Assembly (NCBI GenBank): GCA_938039225.1
Contig: CALHVH010000121.1
Location: 1 to 15,547 of the forward strand
DNA length: 15,547 nucleotides
From: an uncultured Gammaproteobacteria bacterium
GTDB lineage: Bacteria > Pseudomonadota > Gammaproteobacteria > Steroidobacterales > JABDMI01
Reading direction: 5' to 3'
Part shown: positions 1 through 5,810 of the stretch, in pieces
Layout: each line of letters starts with the position of its first letter
Numbering within the stretch: the first letter of the stretch is position 1
Made by a program: the position numbers and the translations under genes
Notes under the pieces: model-generated
Seen by the model: the letters and a program-made list of their open reading frames with translations, nothing else
Told to the model about the DNA's origin: nothing
The model's database searches: none

Positions 1-37
1 TTGGTTTCTTTTTCATTATTGTGCAACTATTATGAGG

Positions 38-81
38 CCCCCGATAAGCACTTTGTGCTTTCGAGGGTTTCGGTATTTTTT
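38..81 (+). terminator. Possible terminator-like hairpin at window edge
   Basis: The arms AAGCAC (46-51) and GTGCTT (55-60) pair around a TTT loop. The stem continues as CGA/TCG past a bulged T at 45, and then as CCC/GGG (38-40 with 65-67) past one mismatch. A T-rich stretch follows at 75-81, but about eight bases beyond the stem, which is further than in a standard intrinsic terminator. It could end a plus-strand gene lying left of the window, or be a palindromic repeat. No coding sequence was seen in 1-110. Confidence 0.3.
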
Positions 82-110
82 GTATTTGTACTGTATTTAC
101 CTACACCCAC

Positions 111-135
111 AAAAAAGCCCCAACAAGTGGGGCTT
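111..135 (-). terminator. Rho-independent terminator of the DUF533 gene
   Basis: Read on the minus strand, AAGCCCC (135-129) pairs with GGGGCTT (121-115) around a 7-base loop, and the second arm runs straight into a run of T (complement of the As at 111-116). It lies about 26 bases past the stop codon of the DUF533 gene, so it fits as that gene's terminator. There is no T run on the plus-strand side, so it is probably one-directional. Confidence 0.85.
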
Positions 136-161
136 CTCAAACAATTATGAATCAATTGATA

Positions 162-1121
162 TTAAGCATATAAAGCTGGCTCACCCATTTGCTGGTGAAT
201 AGCATTTACTGAGTTTTGTGGCAAATTTAATGCCGTTGCAAAACGATGTAAATACTCGGCTTCTTTCTGACTGTCTAAGTCAATTACCAATAAAGACATG
301 GTATACGCCTGTTGACGTAAGTTAGCTGGAATAGATGCCGCTAAACCTTCAGGGTCTATAGGTCTAACCATTTGTTCGTTTAGGAAATTAGCTTCTTCTT
401 GAGAGATGTCATCGCCCATGCTTTTGAATAAGGCTTCTTTCTCAGCTTCATCAATCGCACCATCGGCTTTGGCCGCTTGAATCATGGCACTTAATAAATA
501 ACCTGCAGCCTGATCTTGCTGTGGTGTTGGTTTCACCTCTGGCTCACCGAAACGATTCATTGCTTGATTTAATAAACCACCCAAACCACCCGCGTCACAA
601 GTATTTGCTGCATTATGTCCTGCTGGTTCTGGTGCACTTGAACTTTTGGTTAAGGCATCTAATAAACCGCCTAAACCACCAGATTGTTGCTGAGCTGCTC
701 CACCACCAACGGTTTTACCAAGAATACCGCCTAAAATACTTTCTAGCGGATTACCACCTGCTTGTGCATTTGGATTAATTGAAGGCGCTTGTTTGCCACC
801 CGTTAATTGGCCCAAGATATCTTGTAAGCCACCGGCTGAAGCACCTTGTTTTTTGGTTAATTGACCAAGAAGGTCGCCAAGACCACCTGATGACTGCTGT
901 TTTGCCGCTCCGCCACCTAGCACTTGTCCTAGAATATCGCCTATTCCGCCACCAGCGCCCGCTTGTTGCTTGCCTTTGGTGAGTTGACCTAAGATGTCGG
1001 TCAAACCGCCACCTTGTTGTTGTACTGCCTTACGGCCTTTTGAACCGCCTATGACTTTTGAAACCTGTTTGGCAACTGCCATTCCGATTGCAGCTTTCGC
1101 TAATGTACTTAATAAACTCAT
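162..1121 (-). CDS. DUF533 (YebE-like) protein with glycine-rich repeat region
   Basis: A 319-residue protein in two parts. The N-terminus (residues 1-25) is hydrophobic and Ala-rich. Residues about 37-190 are low-complexity Gly/Gln/Ala sequence carrying seven copies of a GGLGDILGQL-like unit, near residues 38, 58, 79, 97, 124, 148 and 178. The C-terminal 115 or so residues (about 205-319) form the conserved helical domain of DUF533, related to the TerB fold, with a KADGAIDEAEK stretch. The YebE/DUF533 family is widespread in Proteobacteria and thought to be membrane-associated; its biochemical role is not established. The start is supported by an AGGAG Shine-Dalgarno at 1128-1132, six bases before ATG. 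It is a single-gene unit with its own terminator. A stretch around residues 165-178, including one Cys (175), interrupts the repeat spacing. The family call is fairly sure; no function is claimed. Confidence 0.8.
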   Translation of the reverse strand: MSLLSTLAKAAIGMAVAKQVSKVIGGSKGRKAVQQQGGGLTDILGQLTKGKQQAGAGGGIGDILGQVLGGGAAKQQSSGGLGDLLGQLTKKQGASAGGLQDILGQLTGGKQAPSINPNAQAGGNPLESILGGILGKTVGGGAAQQQSGGLGGLLDALTKSSSAPEPAGHNAANTCDAGGLGGLLNQAMNRFGEPEVKPTPQQDQAAGYLLSAMIQAAKADGAIDEAEKEALFKSMGDDISQEEANFLNEQMVRPIDPEGLAASIPANLRQQAYTMSLLVIDLDSQKEAEYLHRFATALNLPQNSVNAIHQQMGEPALYA

Positions 1122-1204
1122 TTGTAACTCCTAAAAGTAAATAGTGAATGTAATGCCAGATCGGTCTGTTTAGATATTCCCGCTCGTCCCTCTTTGTGCA
1201 TAAC

Positions 1205-1275
1205 AGCAAAATAATGAAGCTTATTTTGCTCAGTGATAATAGCAGGGTCTGGTATTTAACATATGCTGCTATTAT
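1205..1275. repeat. Two adjacent perfect inverted repeats upstream of the DUF533 gene
   Basis: AGCAAAATAA (1205-1214) pairs perfectly with TTATTTTGCT (1221-1230) around a 6-base loop. Next to it, ATAATAGCAG (1236-1245) pairs perfectly with CTGCTATTAT (1266-1275) across 20 bases. Both lie 84-155 bases upstream of the DUF533 start, in the 274-bp gap before the amidase gene. They could be operator sites or RNA hairpins. Nothing else in 1122-1395 looks like a gene. Confidence 0.5.
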
Positions 1276-1336
1276 TGAATTTTGTAAAATATACTGAACC
1301 TTACATGAACATTTACAATTACGATGATTTTTCCTG

Positions 1337-1360
1337 CACTTAGTAACACGGGCCTAAGTG
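1337..1360. other. Short hairpin after the amidase gene
   Basis: CACTTAG (1337-1343) pairs with CTAAGTG (1354-1360) around a 10-base loop, 36 bases past the amidase stop codon. On the minus strand, where the amidase mRNA would end, no T tract follows, so it is not a standard terminator. On the plus strand a T-rich stretch (TTTCTTGCTTTT) follows. It may take part in 3'-end formation or processing of the amidase operon mRNA. Confidence 0.35.
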
Positions 1361-1395
1361 TTTCTTGCTTTTACTATAACCAAGCGTGTAAAACC

Positions 1396-3033
1396 TTATT
1401 CTAAGCTTGAGATAAATGTAGGTAAAATTCTAGCTTGTGCTAAGGTTTCAAACTGCTTTGCGATTGCTATTAGTTTTTCATCATCATTCTCTAAACCAAT
1501 TAAACTCAAACCAATTGGCAAACCATTAACATTACCCATTGGCACGCTTACATTTGGGTAACCACTGATTGCTGCGGGACCCGAACTGCTTAATTTAAAT
1601 AAATCACCGTCACCCAGTGTTGTTTTCCAAGCCGGTTGATTAGTTGGAGCAATCAGAACATCAAGTTTATTTTCTGCAAAAACCGTTTTTAAAATCTCTT
1701 GCATAGCAATATGGCTGTCTTGTAAGGCTTGTTTGTATTCAGGTGATTGTAAGTCTCCCTTCTCTTGAGCCGCTAATAATATTTCTTGAGCAAAATACGG
1801 CATTACAACATCTGCATTATCATTATTAAATTCAATTAGATTTTCTAAGTTAAAGCCAAGTCCTGCCTGATCAAAGTACTTATTCAAACCATCCTTAAAC
1901 TCAAACAAAAGAACTTCGTATTCTGCCGTATTTGCAGGGCCGGTCCCTTCAAGTAAGATGTCATCCACAATGTCTGAGCCAGCCGATTGAAAAGACTGAA
2001 TCGCTTGCGTAAAGACTTTATTGACTTCAGGATTATCTTGCGCACCAAAATAATTTCTCCACACACCCACTCTTAAGCCTTTTAGCTTTACTTCATCAAG
2101 TGGCGGCTCAAACTCCAAACCATGCAGTACTTGATAAAGCAACTCGGCCCCTGCAACCGTGGTTGCCATTGGACCTGCTGTATCTTGTGTTGCTGATATA
2201 GGAATAATACCCTTTGCACTAATGCGACCAAGCGTGGGTTTAATTCCAACCACACCATTAACCGATGAAGGACAAACCACAGACCCATCTGTTTCTGTAC
2301 CTACCGCCAATGGAGCAAAATGAGCAGAAACGGCAACTGCCGAACCACTGGATGACCCGCAGGGATTTCTATCTAAAACATAGGGATTTTTTGTCAGTCC
2401 TCCAAGACTACTCCAGCCACTGCTTGAATTGCTTGAACGAAAATTTGCCCATTCACTAAGATTGGTTTTACCCAGAATAACGGCACCTGCATCGCGTAGA
2501 GATTTGACCAAGGGGGCATCCTCATTTGCAAAATGATTCGCTAATGCTAAAGAGCCCGCAGAACTTACCATTCTGTCCTTAGTGTCAATATTTGCTTTTA
2601 ATAACACCGGGATACCGTGCAGTAAGCCAACCGGACCGGTGTTTGAAAATGTCATATCCAATTTTTTGGCTATTTCACTGGCATCCGGATTAATTTCGAT
2701 AATCGAGTTTATAGCGGGACCATCAACATCATAGGCCTGGATGCGTGCCAAGAATTCTTCGGTTACCTGCGCTGCACTTAGTTCTCCTTGTTGTAACTTA
2801 GTTTGCAAACTGATTGCATCTAAGTAGACCAAAGAGCTTGCTTGAGATTTCAGTTTTAGCTTTTTATCAGCGCTATTTTGTACCGTCAGTTCTTTAGAGA
2901 CATCGTCATTTATAGGGTTTTTATCTAAAGCAGTTTGCGCCTGCTCTTTGCTACACGACAGACCAAAAACCATAAAGCTGATTAACAAGGTACTAATTAT
3001 TGTCGTTTTATTCTTTATAGGTAGTGATCTCAT
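1396..3033 (-). CDS. Amidase-signature (GatA-like) lipoprotein amidase
   Basis: A 545-residue member of the amidase signature family, which hydrolyses amide bonds with a Ser-cisSer-Lys triad. The visible triad is Lys146 (in GIPVLLKAN), cis-Ser227 (in CGSSSGSA) and nucleophile Ser251 (in TETDGSV), with spacing typical of the family. The N-terminus has a basic start, a hydrophobic stretch at residues 11-25 and Cys27 in GLSC. This fits a lipoprotein signal, although Gly at -3 is less usual than Leu; Ser at +2 would favour outer-membrane sorting. Residues about 28-65 look like a flexible linker. An extracytoplasmic location and no neighbouring gatB or gatC argue against a role in tRNA-Gln amidation. 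The substrate is unknown. It is the last gene of a minus-strand operon, 14 bp after the TfoX_C gene, with a TGAGGA Shine-Dalgarno at 3041-3046. Confidence 0.88.
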   Translation of the reverse strand: MRSLPIKNKTTIISTLLISFMVFGLSCSKEQAQTALDKNPINDDVSKELTVQNSADKKLKLKSQASSLVYLDAISLQTKLQQGELSAAQVTEEFLARIQAYDVDGPAINSIIEINPDASEIAKKLDMTFSNTGPVGLLHGIPVLLKANIDTKDRMVSSAGSLALANHFANEDAPLVKSLRDAGAVILGKTNLSEWANFRSSNSSSGWSSLGGLTKNPYVLDRNPCGSSSGSAVAVSAHFAPLAVGTETDGSVVCPSSVNGVVGIKPTLGRISAKGIIPISATQDTAGPMATTVAGAELLYQVLHGLEFEPPLDEVKLKGLRVGVWRNYFGAQDNPEVNKVFTQAIQSFQSAGSDIVDDILLEGTGPANTAEYEVLLFEFKDGLNKYFDQAGLGFNLENLIEFNNDNADVVMPYFAQEILLAAQEKGDLQSPEYKQALQDSHIAMQEILKTVFAENKLDVLIAPTNQPAWKTTLGDGDLFKLSSSGPAAISGYPNVSVPMGNVNGLPIGLSLIGLENDDEKLIAIAKQFETLAQARILPTFISSLE

Positions 3034-3047
3034 AGAGTAATCCTCAT

Positions 3048-3335
3048 TTATTCCGATTGTTCTAACTTACGTAATTCTTCTAAACCTTCCAGTTCATACA
3101 AGAGTCTTTCTTTTTCATTGTTGGCAATATCTAACCAACTCCTATCTTCTAAGGCGCCAACCAATGCATATAAAAAACTAAGATGCGGAATAGTTTGACC
3201 GGATTCAATCAGCTTTAAATACGCTGGCACTGCTCCAACGGCTTCTAGATCGGCGCGAGTAAATATACCAATATTATTTAGGTATTTTTCTGTCTTGGGT
3301 CCTAGACCTTTTAGTTGCGAAATTTTCTCACTCAT
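3048..3335 (-). CDS. Stand-alone TfoX C-terminal domain protein
   Basis: A 95-residue protein that matches the C-terminal domain of TfoX/Sxy along most of its length. It opens with a helix-hairpin-helix-like segment (KGLGPKTEKYLNNIGI, residues about 9-24), followed by FTRADLEAVGAVPAYLKL and the ALxGALxxxSW pattern near residues 70-79. In Haemophilus and Escherichia the full-length TfoX/Sxy activates competence genes with CRP. This protein lacks the N-terminal TfoX domain, so that role cannot be assumed; similar single-domain proteins are common and uncharacterised. Its ATG overlaps the stop of the acetyltransferase gene by four bases (ATGA), so the two are probably translationally coupled. 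It ends with an acidic, Leu/Glu-rich tail. Confidence 0.85.
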   Translation of the reverse strand: MSEKISQLKGLGPKTEKYLNNIGIFTRADLEAVGAVPAYLKLIESGQTIPHLSFLYALVGALEDRSWLDIANNEKERLLYELEGLEELRKLEQSE

Positions 3336-3745
3336 AATCTCAACTCAAAACGCACTTCACCATTGGATAAAGTCTTTCCCTTTGTCCAACCAGCTGCAGT
3401 GTAAAATTTTTCAGCTCGTGTATTGGGCTCCGTACTTAAATACAATCTTTCAAATCGCTGTTTACTAAGCCAACGCACCATAGTCTTAAATAAAGCTTTT
3501 CCGATTCCTTGTTTTTCGTATACCGGATCAACAAATAAAGCCCAGATGTTTCCCGTTTGTGTGTTCCCAATTGCAAAACCAACCAGCTTATTATCTTTTT
3601 CAGCTACCCAGCCTCTGCCCGTCACCAATATTGCATGTTGAATATCGTTCGCAGTAATTTCTCTAGAACCTAGTTTATTCTCATTCACAGCTTTTCGAAT
3701 ACGCTGTATCTCAGTTATGTCACTTTGTAAGGCTTTTCTAATCAT
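3332..3745 (-). CDS. GNAT-family N-acetyltransferase
   Basis: A 137-residue protein of normal GNAT length. It begins MIRKALQSDITEIQRIR, typical of the family's first strand and helix. It has the beta4 strand IWALFVDP (residues 67-74), followed by the acetyl-CoA pyrophosphate loop YEKQGIGKAL (76-85), then STEPNTRAEKFYTAAGW (about 104-120), the usual beta5/alpha4 region. The family transfers an acetyl group from acetyl-CoA to an amine; the acceptor cannot be told. It is the first gene of a three-gene minus-strand operon (GNAT, TfoX_C, amidase). No Shine-Dalgarno precedes the ATG. A -10-like TAGAAT ends seven bases upstream of it, so the mRNA may be leaderless. Confidence 0.87.
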   Translation of the reverse strand: MIRKALQSDITEIQRIRKAVNENKLGSREITANDIQHAILVTGRGWVAEKDNKLVGFAIGNTQTGNIWALFVDPVYEKQGIGKALFKTMVRWLSKQRFERLYLSTEPNTRAEKFYTAAGWTKGKTLSNGEVRFELRL

Positions 3746-3757
3746 GCAAATATTCTA
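3746..3757 (-). promoter_or_regulatory. Candidate -10 box of a leaderless GNAT mRNA
   Basis: On the minus strand TAGAAT (3757-3752) is followed by exactly six bases and then the ATG (3745-3743). Transcription starting about seven bases past the box would begin at or next to the A of the start codon. There is no good -35 hexamer at 16-18 bases, and TAGAAT matches the consensus at only five of six positions. Confidence 0.4.
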
Positions 3758-3792
3758 GCTTTAACATAGCTCTATATTACTGCCAAAAGGAT

Positions 3793-3801
3793 TGGTATGA
3801 T
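3793..3801 (+). promoter_or_regulatory. Extended -10 promoter for the first DUF4105 gene
   Basis: TGGTATGAT (3793-3801) is an extended -10 element (TGn plus TATGAT). Six bases separate it from the ATG at 3808, which puts the expected transcription start at the A of the start codon. The only purine-rich stretch upstream (AAGGA, 3786-3790) is too far from the ATG to act as a ribosome binding site. Confidence 0.5.
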
Positions 3802-3807
3802 AGCTGC

Positions 3808-4638
3808 ATGCGTAAACTATTTAAATTGTGCAAGTACTTGGTACTGTTATTTTTACTCACTATCATTTTATTAGTAATAATTACCATTCTACGCACCCCA
3901 TCTAATACTGGTGATTGGCAAAAACAATTTCAAATACTTCCACAAGTTGAATTAAACCAAGACACCATCTCCATACAAAACTTAAGAGACTTTCGTTGGA
4001 ACAAAGACGATACTGTGGCCAAGGTCCACTATTTAAATAAAACCTACCAACTCTCACAATTTAAACAAGCTTGGTATGGAATCTCCCACTTTGGCGACAA
4101 TGGCCTGGCACACGTACTTTTAAGTTTTGAATTTGCAAACGATGAATACTTAGTGGTTTCTATTGAGGCTCGTTTACAAAACAAAGATGTGGAAGGCTAC
4201 AATCCTATTGCTGGACTATTTGGTGCGTATACGCAAACCATTGTCTTAGCCACCGAACAAGATGTAATTGGTCTTCGCACCCATGTTCGCGGCGAACCTT
4301 TATACTTATATAAACTTGAGGTTCCAGAAATTTATACCAAGCCCCTACTCTTAAATTTTCTGCGTAAAGCTCAAGTTCTCAATTACCAAGCTGAATTCTA
4401 TAATTCTATTATTGATAACTGCATGACAGGATTATTAGCTGAGTCACATCAATTTAGAGGCTTAAGCTCTTGGATAGATAAGCGAATTCTATTACCCGGC
4501 AATTCCGATGAACTGGCCTACGAACTAGAATACATAAACACTGATCGTTCCTTTGTTCAAACTCGCAAAGATGCACTTATTAATCCTTCTAGTACTACTT
4601 TAGAAGACCCTCATTTTTCTAAGAAAATACGCTTATAA
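3808..4638 (+). CDS. DUF4105 / Lnb N-terminal-domain family protein, copy 1
   Basis: A 276-residue protein with a basic start and one strong membrane segment (residues about 8-28, rich in L, I and V), so it is probably anchored with its body in the periplasm. The conserved body (about 85-230) has the family pattern: WYGISHFG, GLAHVLLSFEF, LVVSIEAR, GLFGAYTQT, DVIGLRT, VYLYxLE-like and EFYNSIIDNCMTGLL. This is the domain called DUF4105, found as the periplasmic N-terminal domain of Lnb-type lipoprotein N-acyltransferases. His102 and Cys205 are kept in the paralogue next door and are candidates for a papain-like Cys-His pair; that is inference. The C-terminal multi-spanning membrane part of full Lnb proteins is absent. 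The actual reaction is unknown. The start is fixed by the signal anchor and an extended -10 box six bases upstream. Confidence 0.75.
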   Translation: MRKLFKLCKYLVLLFLLTIILLVIITILRTPSNTGDWQKQFQILPQVELNQDTISIQNLRDFRWNKDDTVAKVHYLNKTYQLSQFKQAWYGISHFGDNGLAHVLLSFEFANDEYLVVSIEARLQNKDVEGYNPIAGLFGAYTQTIVLATEQDVIGLRTHVRGEPLYLYKLEVPEIYTKPLLLNFLRKAQVLNYQAEFYNSIIDNCMTGLLAESHQFRGLSSWIDKRILLPGNSDELAYELEYINTDRSFVQTRKDALINPSSTTLEDPHFSKKIRL

Positions 4639-4644
4639 AAGCAC

Positions 4645-4650
4645 TATAAT
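4645..4650 (+). promoter_or_regulatory. Consensus -10 box TATAAT before the second DUF4105 gene
   Basis: TATAAT (4645-4650) sits in the 18-bp gap between the two paralogues, six bases before the ATG at 4657. This is the same spacing as for copy 1 and for the divergent GNAT gene. No -35 match lies at 16-18 bases and no Shine-Dalgarno is present. It may drive a leaderless transcript of copy 2 alone, or be chance in AT-rich DNA. Confidence 0.4.
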
Positions 4651-4656
4651 CATTCT

Positions 4657-5484
4657 ATGCAACGATTCTTTCAATATATAACCTTTTTGGTTTTATCGAT
4701 TTTTTTATTTTTTCCAATCTGGGTTATTCATTTATTTTTTCGTAGGCCTTCTAATGATGCCGTTTGGAAAAGCCAATATTCAAAGCTTCCACAAATCGAG
4801 TTAGCTGACGATGAAATCCGCATTCAGAACGTACGTGACTTTCGATATAACACCGATAAATCCATTAAAACTGAAAATTATTTCGCTGAAACTTACTACT
4901 TATCTAAGATGAAAAAAGTCTGGTATGCCATTTCACACTTTGGACCCAATGGTTTAGCGCATGTACTTTTAAGTTTTGAATTCAGTGATGGTAAGTATTT
5001 GGTCGTTTCCATTGAAGCTCGCTTAAAAGAAAAACATCTGGGCTATAACGCCCTACGTGGCTTGTTTGGCACTTATACCAAAACCTTTGTTTTAGCGACT
5101 GAGCAAGACGTTATTGGTTTACGCACACATATACGAAAAGAAAGGGTTTATCTATACCCTCTAGAGATCTCAGAGTTATATACCAAAGCCTTACTACTTA
5201 ATTATCTTGGACGAGCTCAATCTTTAAATGTAAAACCGGCTTTTTATAATTCTATTTTAGATAATTGTATGACTGGCCTACTTGAAGAATCGTTAGACTA
5301 TGGTGGCATTGTTTCTTGGATGGATAGGCGAATTTTATTACCGGGCTACTCTGATGAATTAGCCTATGAAAATGCCTTCATCGATACTTCAAAGCCATTT
5401 AAAGACCTTAAGCTTAGTGCCTTAGTAAAGCCTGATAATTTTGAGGTTGATGATGAGGAATTTTCTAAGAAACTGCGCTCGTAA
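4657..5484 (+). CDS. DUF4105 / Lnb N-terminal-domain family protein, copy 2
   Basis: A 275-residue paralogue of the gene just upstream, alignable end to end with only small length differences. It has the same layout: an N-terminal membrane segment (about residues 6-28, followed by RRPSN), then the conserved body with VWYAISHFG, GLAHVLLSFEF, LVVSIEARL, LATEQDVIGLRTH and FYNSILDNCMTGLLEES, then RILLPGYSDELAYE. His102 and Cys204 correspond to His102 and Cys205 of copy 1. The membrane segments and the acidic C-terminal tails have diverged most, and the core least, as expected from an old tandem duplication with both copies under selection. It lies 18 bp after copy 1, so the two may be co-transcribed. 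The function is not known beyond the family assignment. No terminator with a T tract follows; the downstream patch is palindromic repeats. Confidence 0.75.
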   Translation: MQRFFQYITFLVLSIFLFFPIWVIHLFFRRPSNDAVWKSQYSKLPQIELADDEIRIQNVRDFRYNTDKSIKTENYFAETYYLSKMKKVWYAISHFGPNGLAHVLLSFEFSDGKYLVVSIEARLKEKHLGYNALRGLFGTYTKTFVLATEQDVIGLRTHIRKERVYLYPLEISELYTKALLLNYLGRAQSLNVKPAFYNSILDNCMTGLLEESLDYGGIVSWMDRRILLPGYSDELAYENAFIDTSKPFKDLKLSALVKPDNFEVDDEEFSKKLRS

Positions 5485-5489
5485 AACCG

Positions 5490-5555
5490 TAGTGGATAGT
5501 CCCTGTGCTTGCCATGCTTAGGGTAGGCACGGAGACCTACTCCCTACATTCACTA
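5490..5555. repeat. Imperfect palindrome, first unit of an intergenic repeat patch
   Basis: TAGTG (5490-5494) pairs with CACTA (5551-5555). Inside, 5499-5513 pairs with 5522-5536 at 11 of 15 positions, with three further G-U pairs in RNA, around an 8-base loop. It begins five bases after the stop of the second DUF4105 gene and could form the 3' end structure of that mRNA. No T run follows. Confidence 0.5.
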
Positions 5556-5606
5556 TGTCATTCCGGACAGTTTACGTGATCCGGAAACTAGGCTTCTGAG
5601 ATGACA
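5556..5606. repeat. REP-like element with TGTCAT...ATGACA ends
   Basis: The ends TGTCAT (5556-5561) and ATGACA (5601-5606) are perfect inverted repeats. Within, TTCCGGA (5561-5567) pairs with TCCGGAA (5580-5586). Short palindromes of the GTCATTCCGGA...TCCGGAA type are dispersed in many copies in a variety of bacterial genomes, so this is probably one copy of a multi-copy intergenic element. Only this copy is present in the window. Confidence 0.6.
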
Positions 5607-5687
5607 CTCTTTTCATTAAACAATGGGGAAAACTGAGGGAGATCCTGTATTGAATACAGGATGAAAATATCGATACTTCTAAAGTAC
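5600..5687. repeat. 88-bp direct repeat, copy 1
   Basis: Identical to copy 2 (5711-5798) at 82 of 88 positions with no gaps. It starts GATGACACTC and ends CTAAAGTAC. It contains a perfect palindrome, ATCCTGTAT (5642-5650) and ATACAGGAT (5654-5662), with a 3-base loop. Its first bases overlap the right end of the preceding REP-like element. Unlike copy 2, it is not followed by the matching right arm that would complete the terminal hairpin. Confidence 0.8.
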
Positions 5688-5710
5688 CCTAAACCCTAAA
5701 TTGAATTAAG

Positions 5711-5798
5711 GATGACACTCTTTTCATTAAACTATGATAAAAACTGAAGGAGATCCTGAATTGAATACAGGATGAAAATATCGATACTTCTAAAGTAC
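5711..5798. repeat. 88-bp direct repeat, copy 2
   Basis: This is the second unit, 23 bp after copy 1. Most of the six differences cluster near the middle of the first half (around 5733-5738). The inner palindrome, ATCCTGAAT (5753-5761) and ATACAGGAT (5765-5773), has one mismatch here. Its right end forms the left arm of the long hairpin that overlaps the end of the neighbouring gene. Confidence 0.8.
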
Positions 5799-5810
5799 GA
5801 TATTTTCATC
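5771..5810. other. Long hairpin overlapping the stop codon of the AhpD-like gene
   Basis: GATGAAAATATCG (5771-5783) pairs perfectly with CGATATTTTCATC (5798-5810). Inside it, TACTT (5785-5789) pairs with AAGTA (5793-5797), leaving one bulged A (5784) and a 3-base loop, for 18 base pairs in all. The right arm covers the TGA stop (5806-5808) of the minus-strand gene. No T tract follows on either strand. It may act as a two-way 3' barrier between converging genes. Confidence 0.65.

Noticed and set aside
521..982. Plus-strand open frames opposite the DUF533 gene
   Set aside because: They lie antisense to the repeat-rich coding region, have His/Leu-rich composition typical of a complementary frame of Gly/Gln codons, and have no ribosome site or family pattern.
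5687..5700. Two CCCTAAA units resembling a telomere repeat
   Set aside because: Only two heptamers, inside the spacer between direct repeats; chance in AT-rich repetitive sequence.
5600..5798. Direct repeats as a possible mini CRISPR array
   Set aside because: Repeat units of 88 bp with a 23-bp spacer and no cas genes do not fit a CRISPR array.
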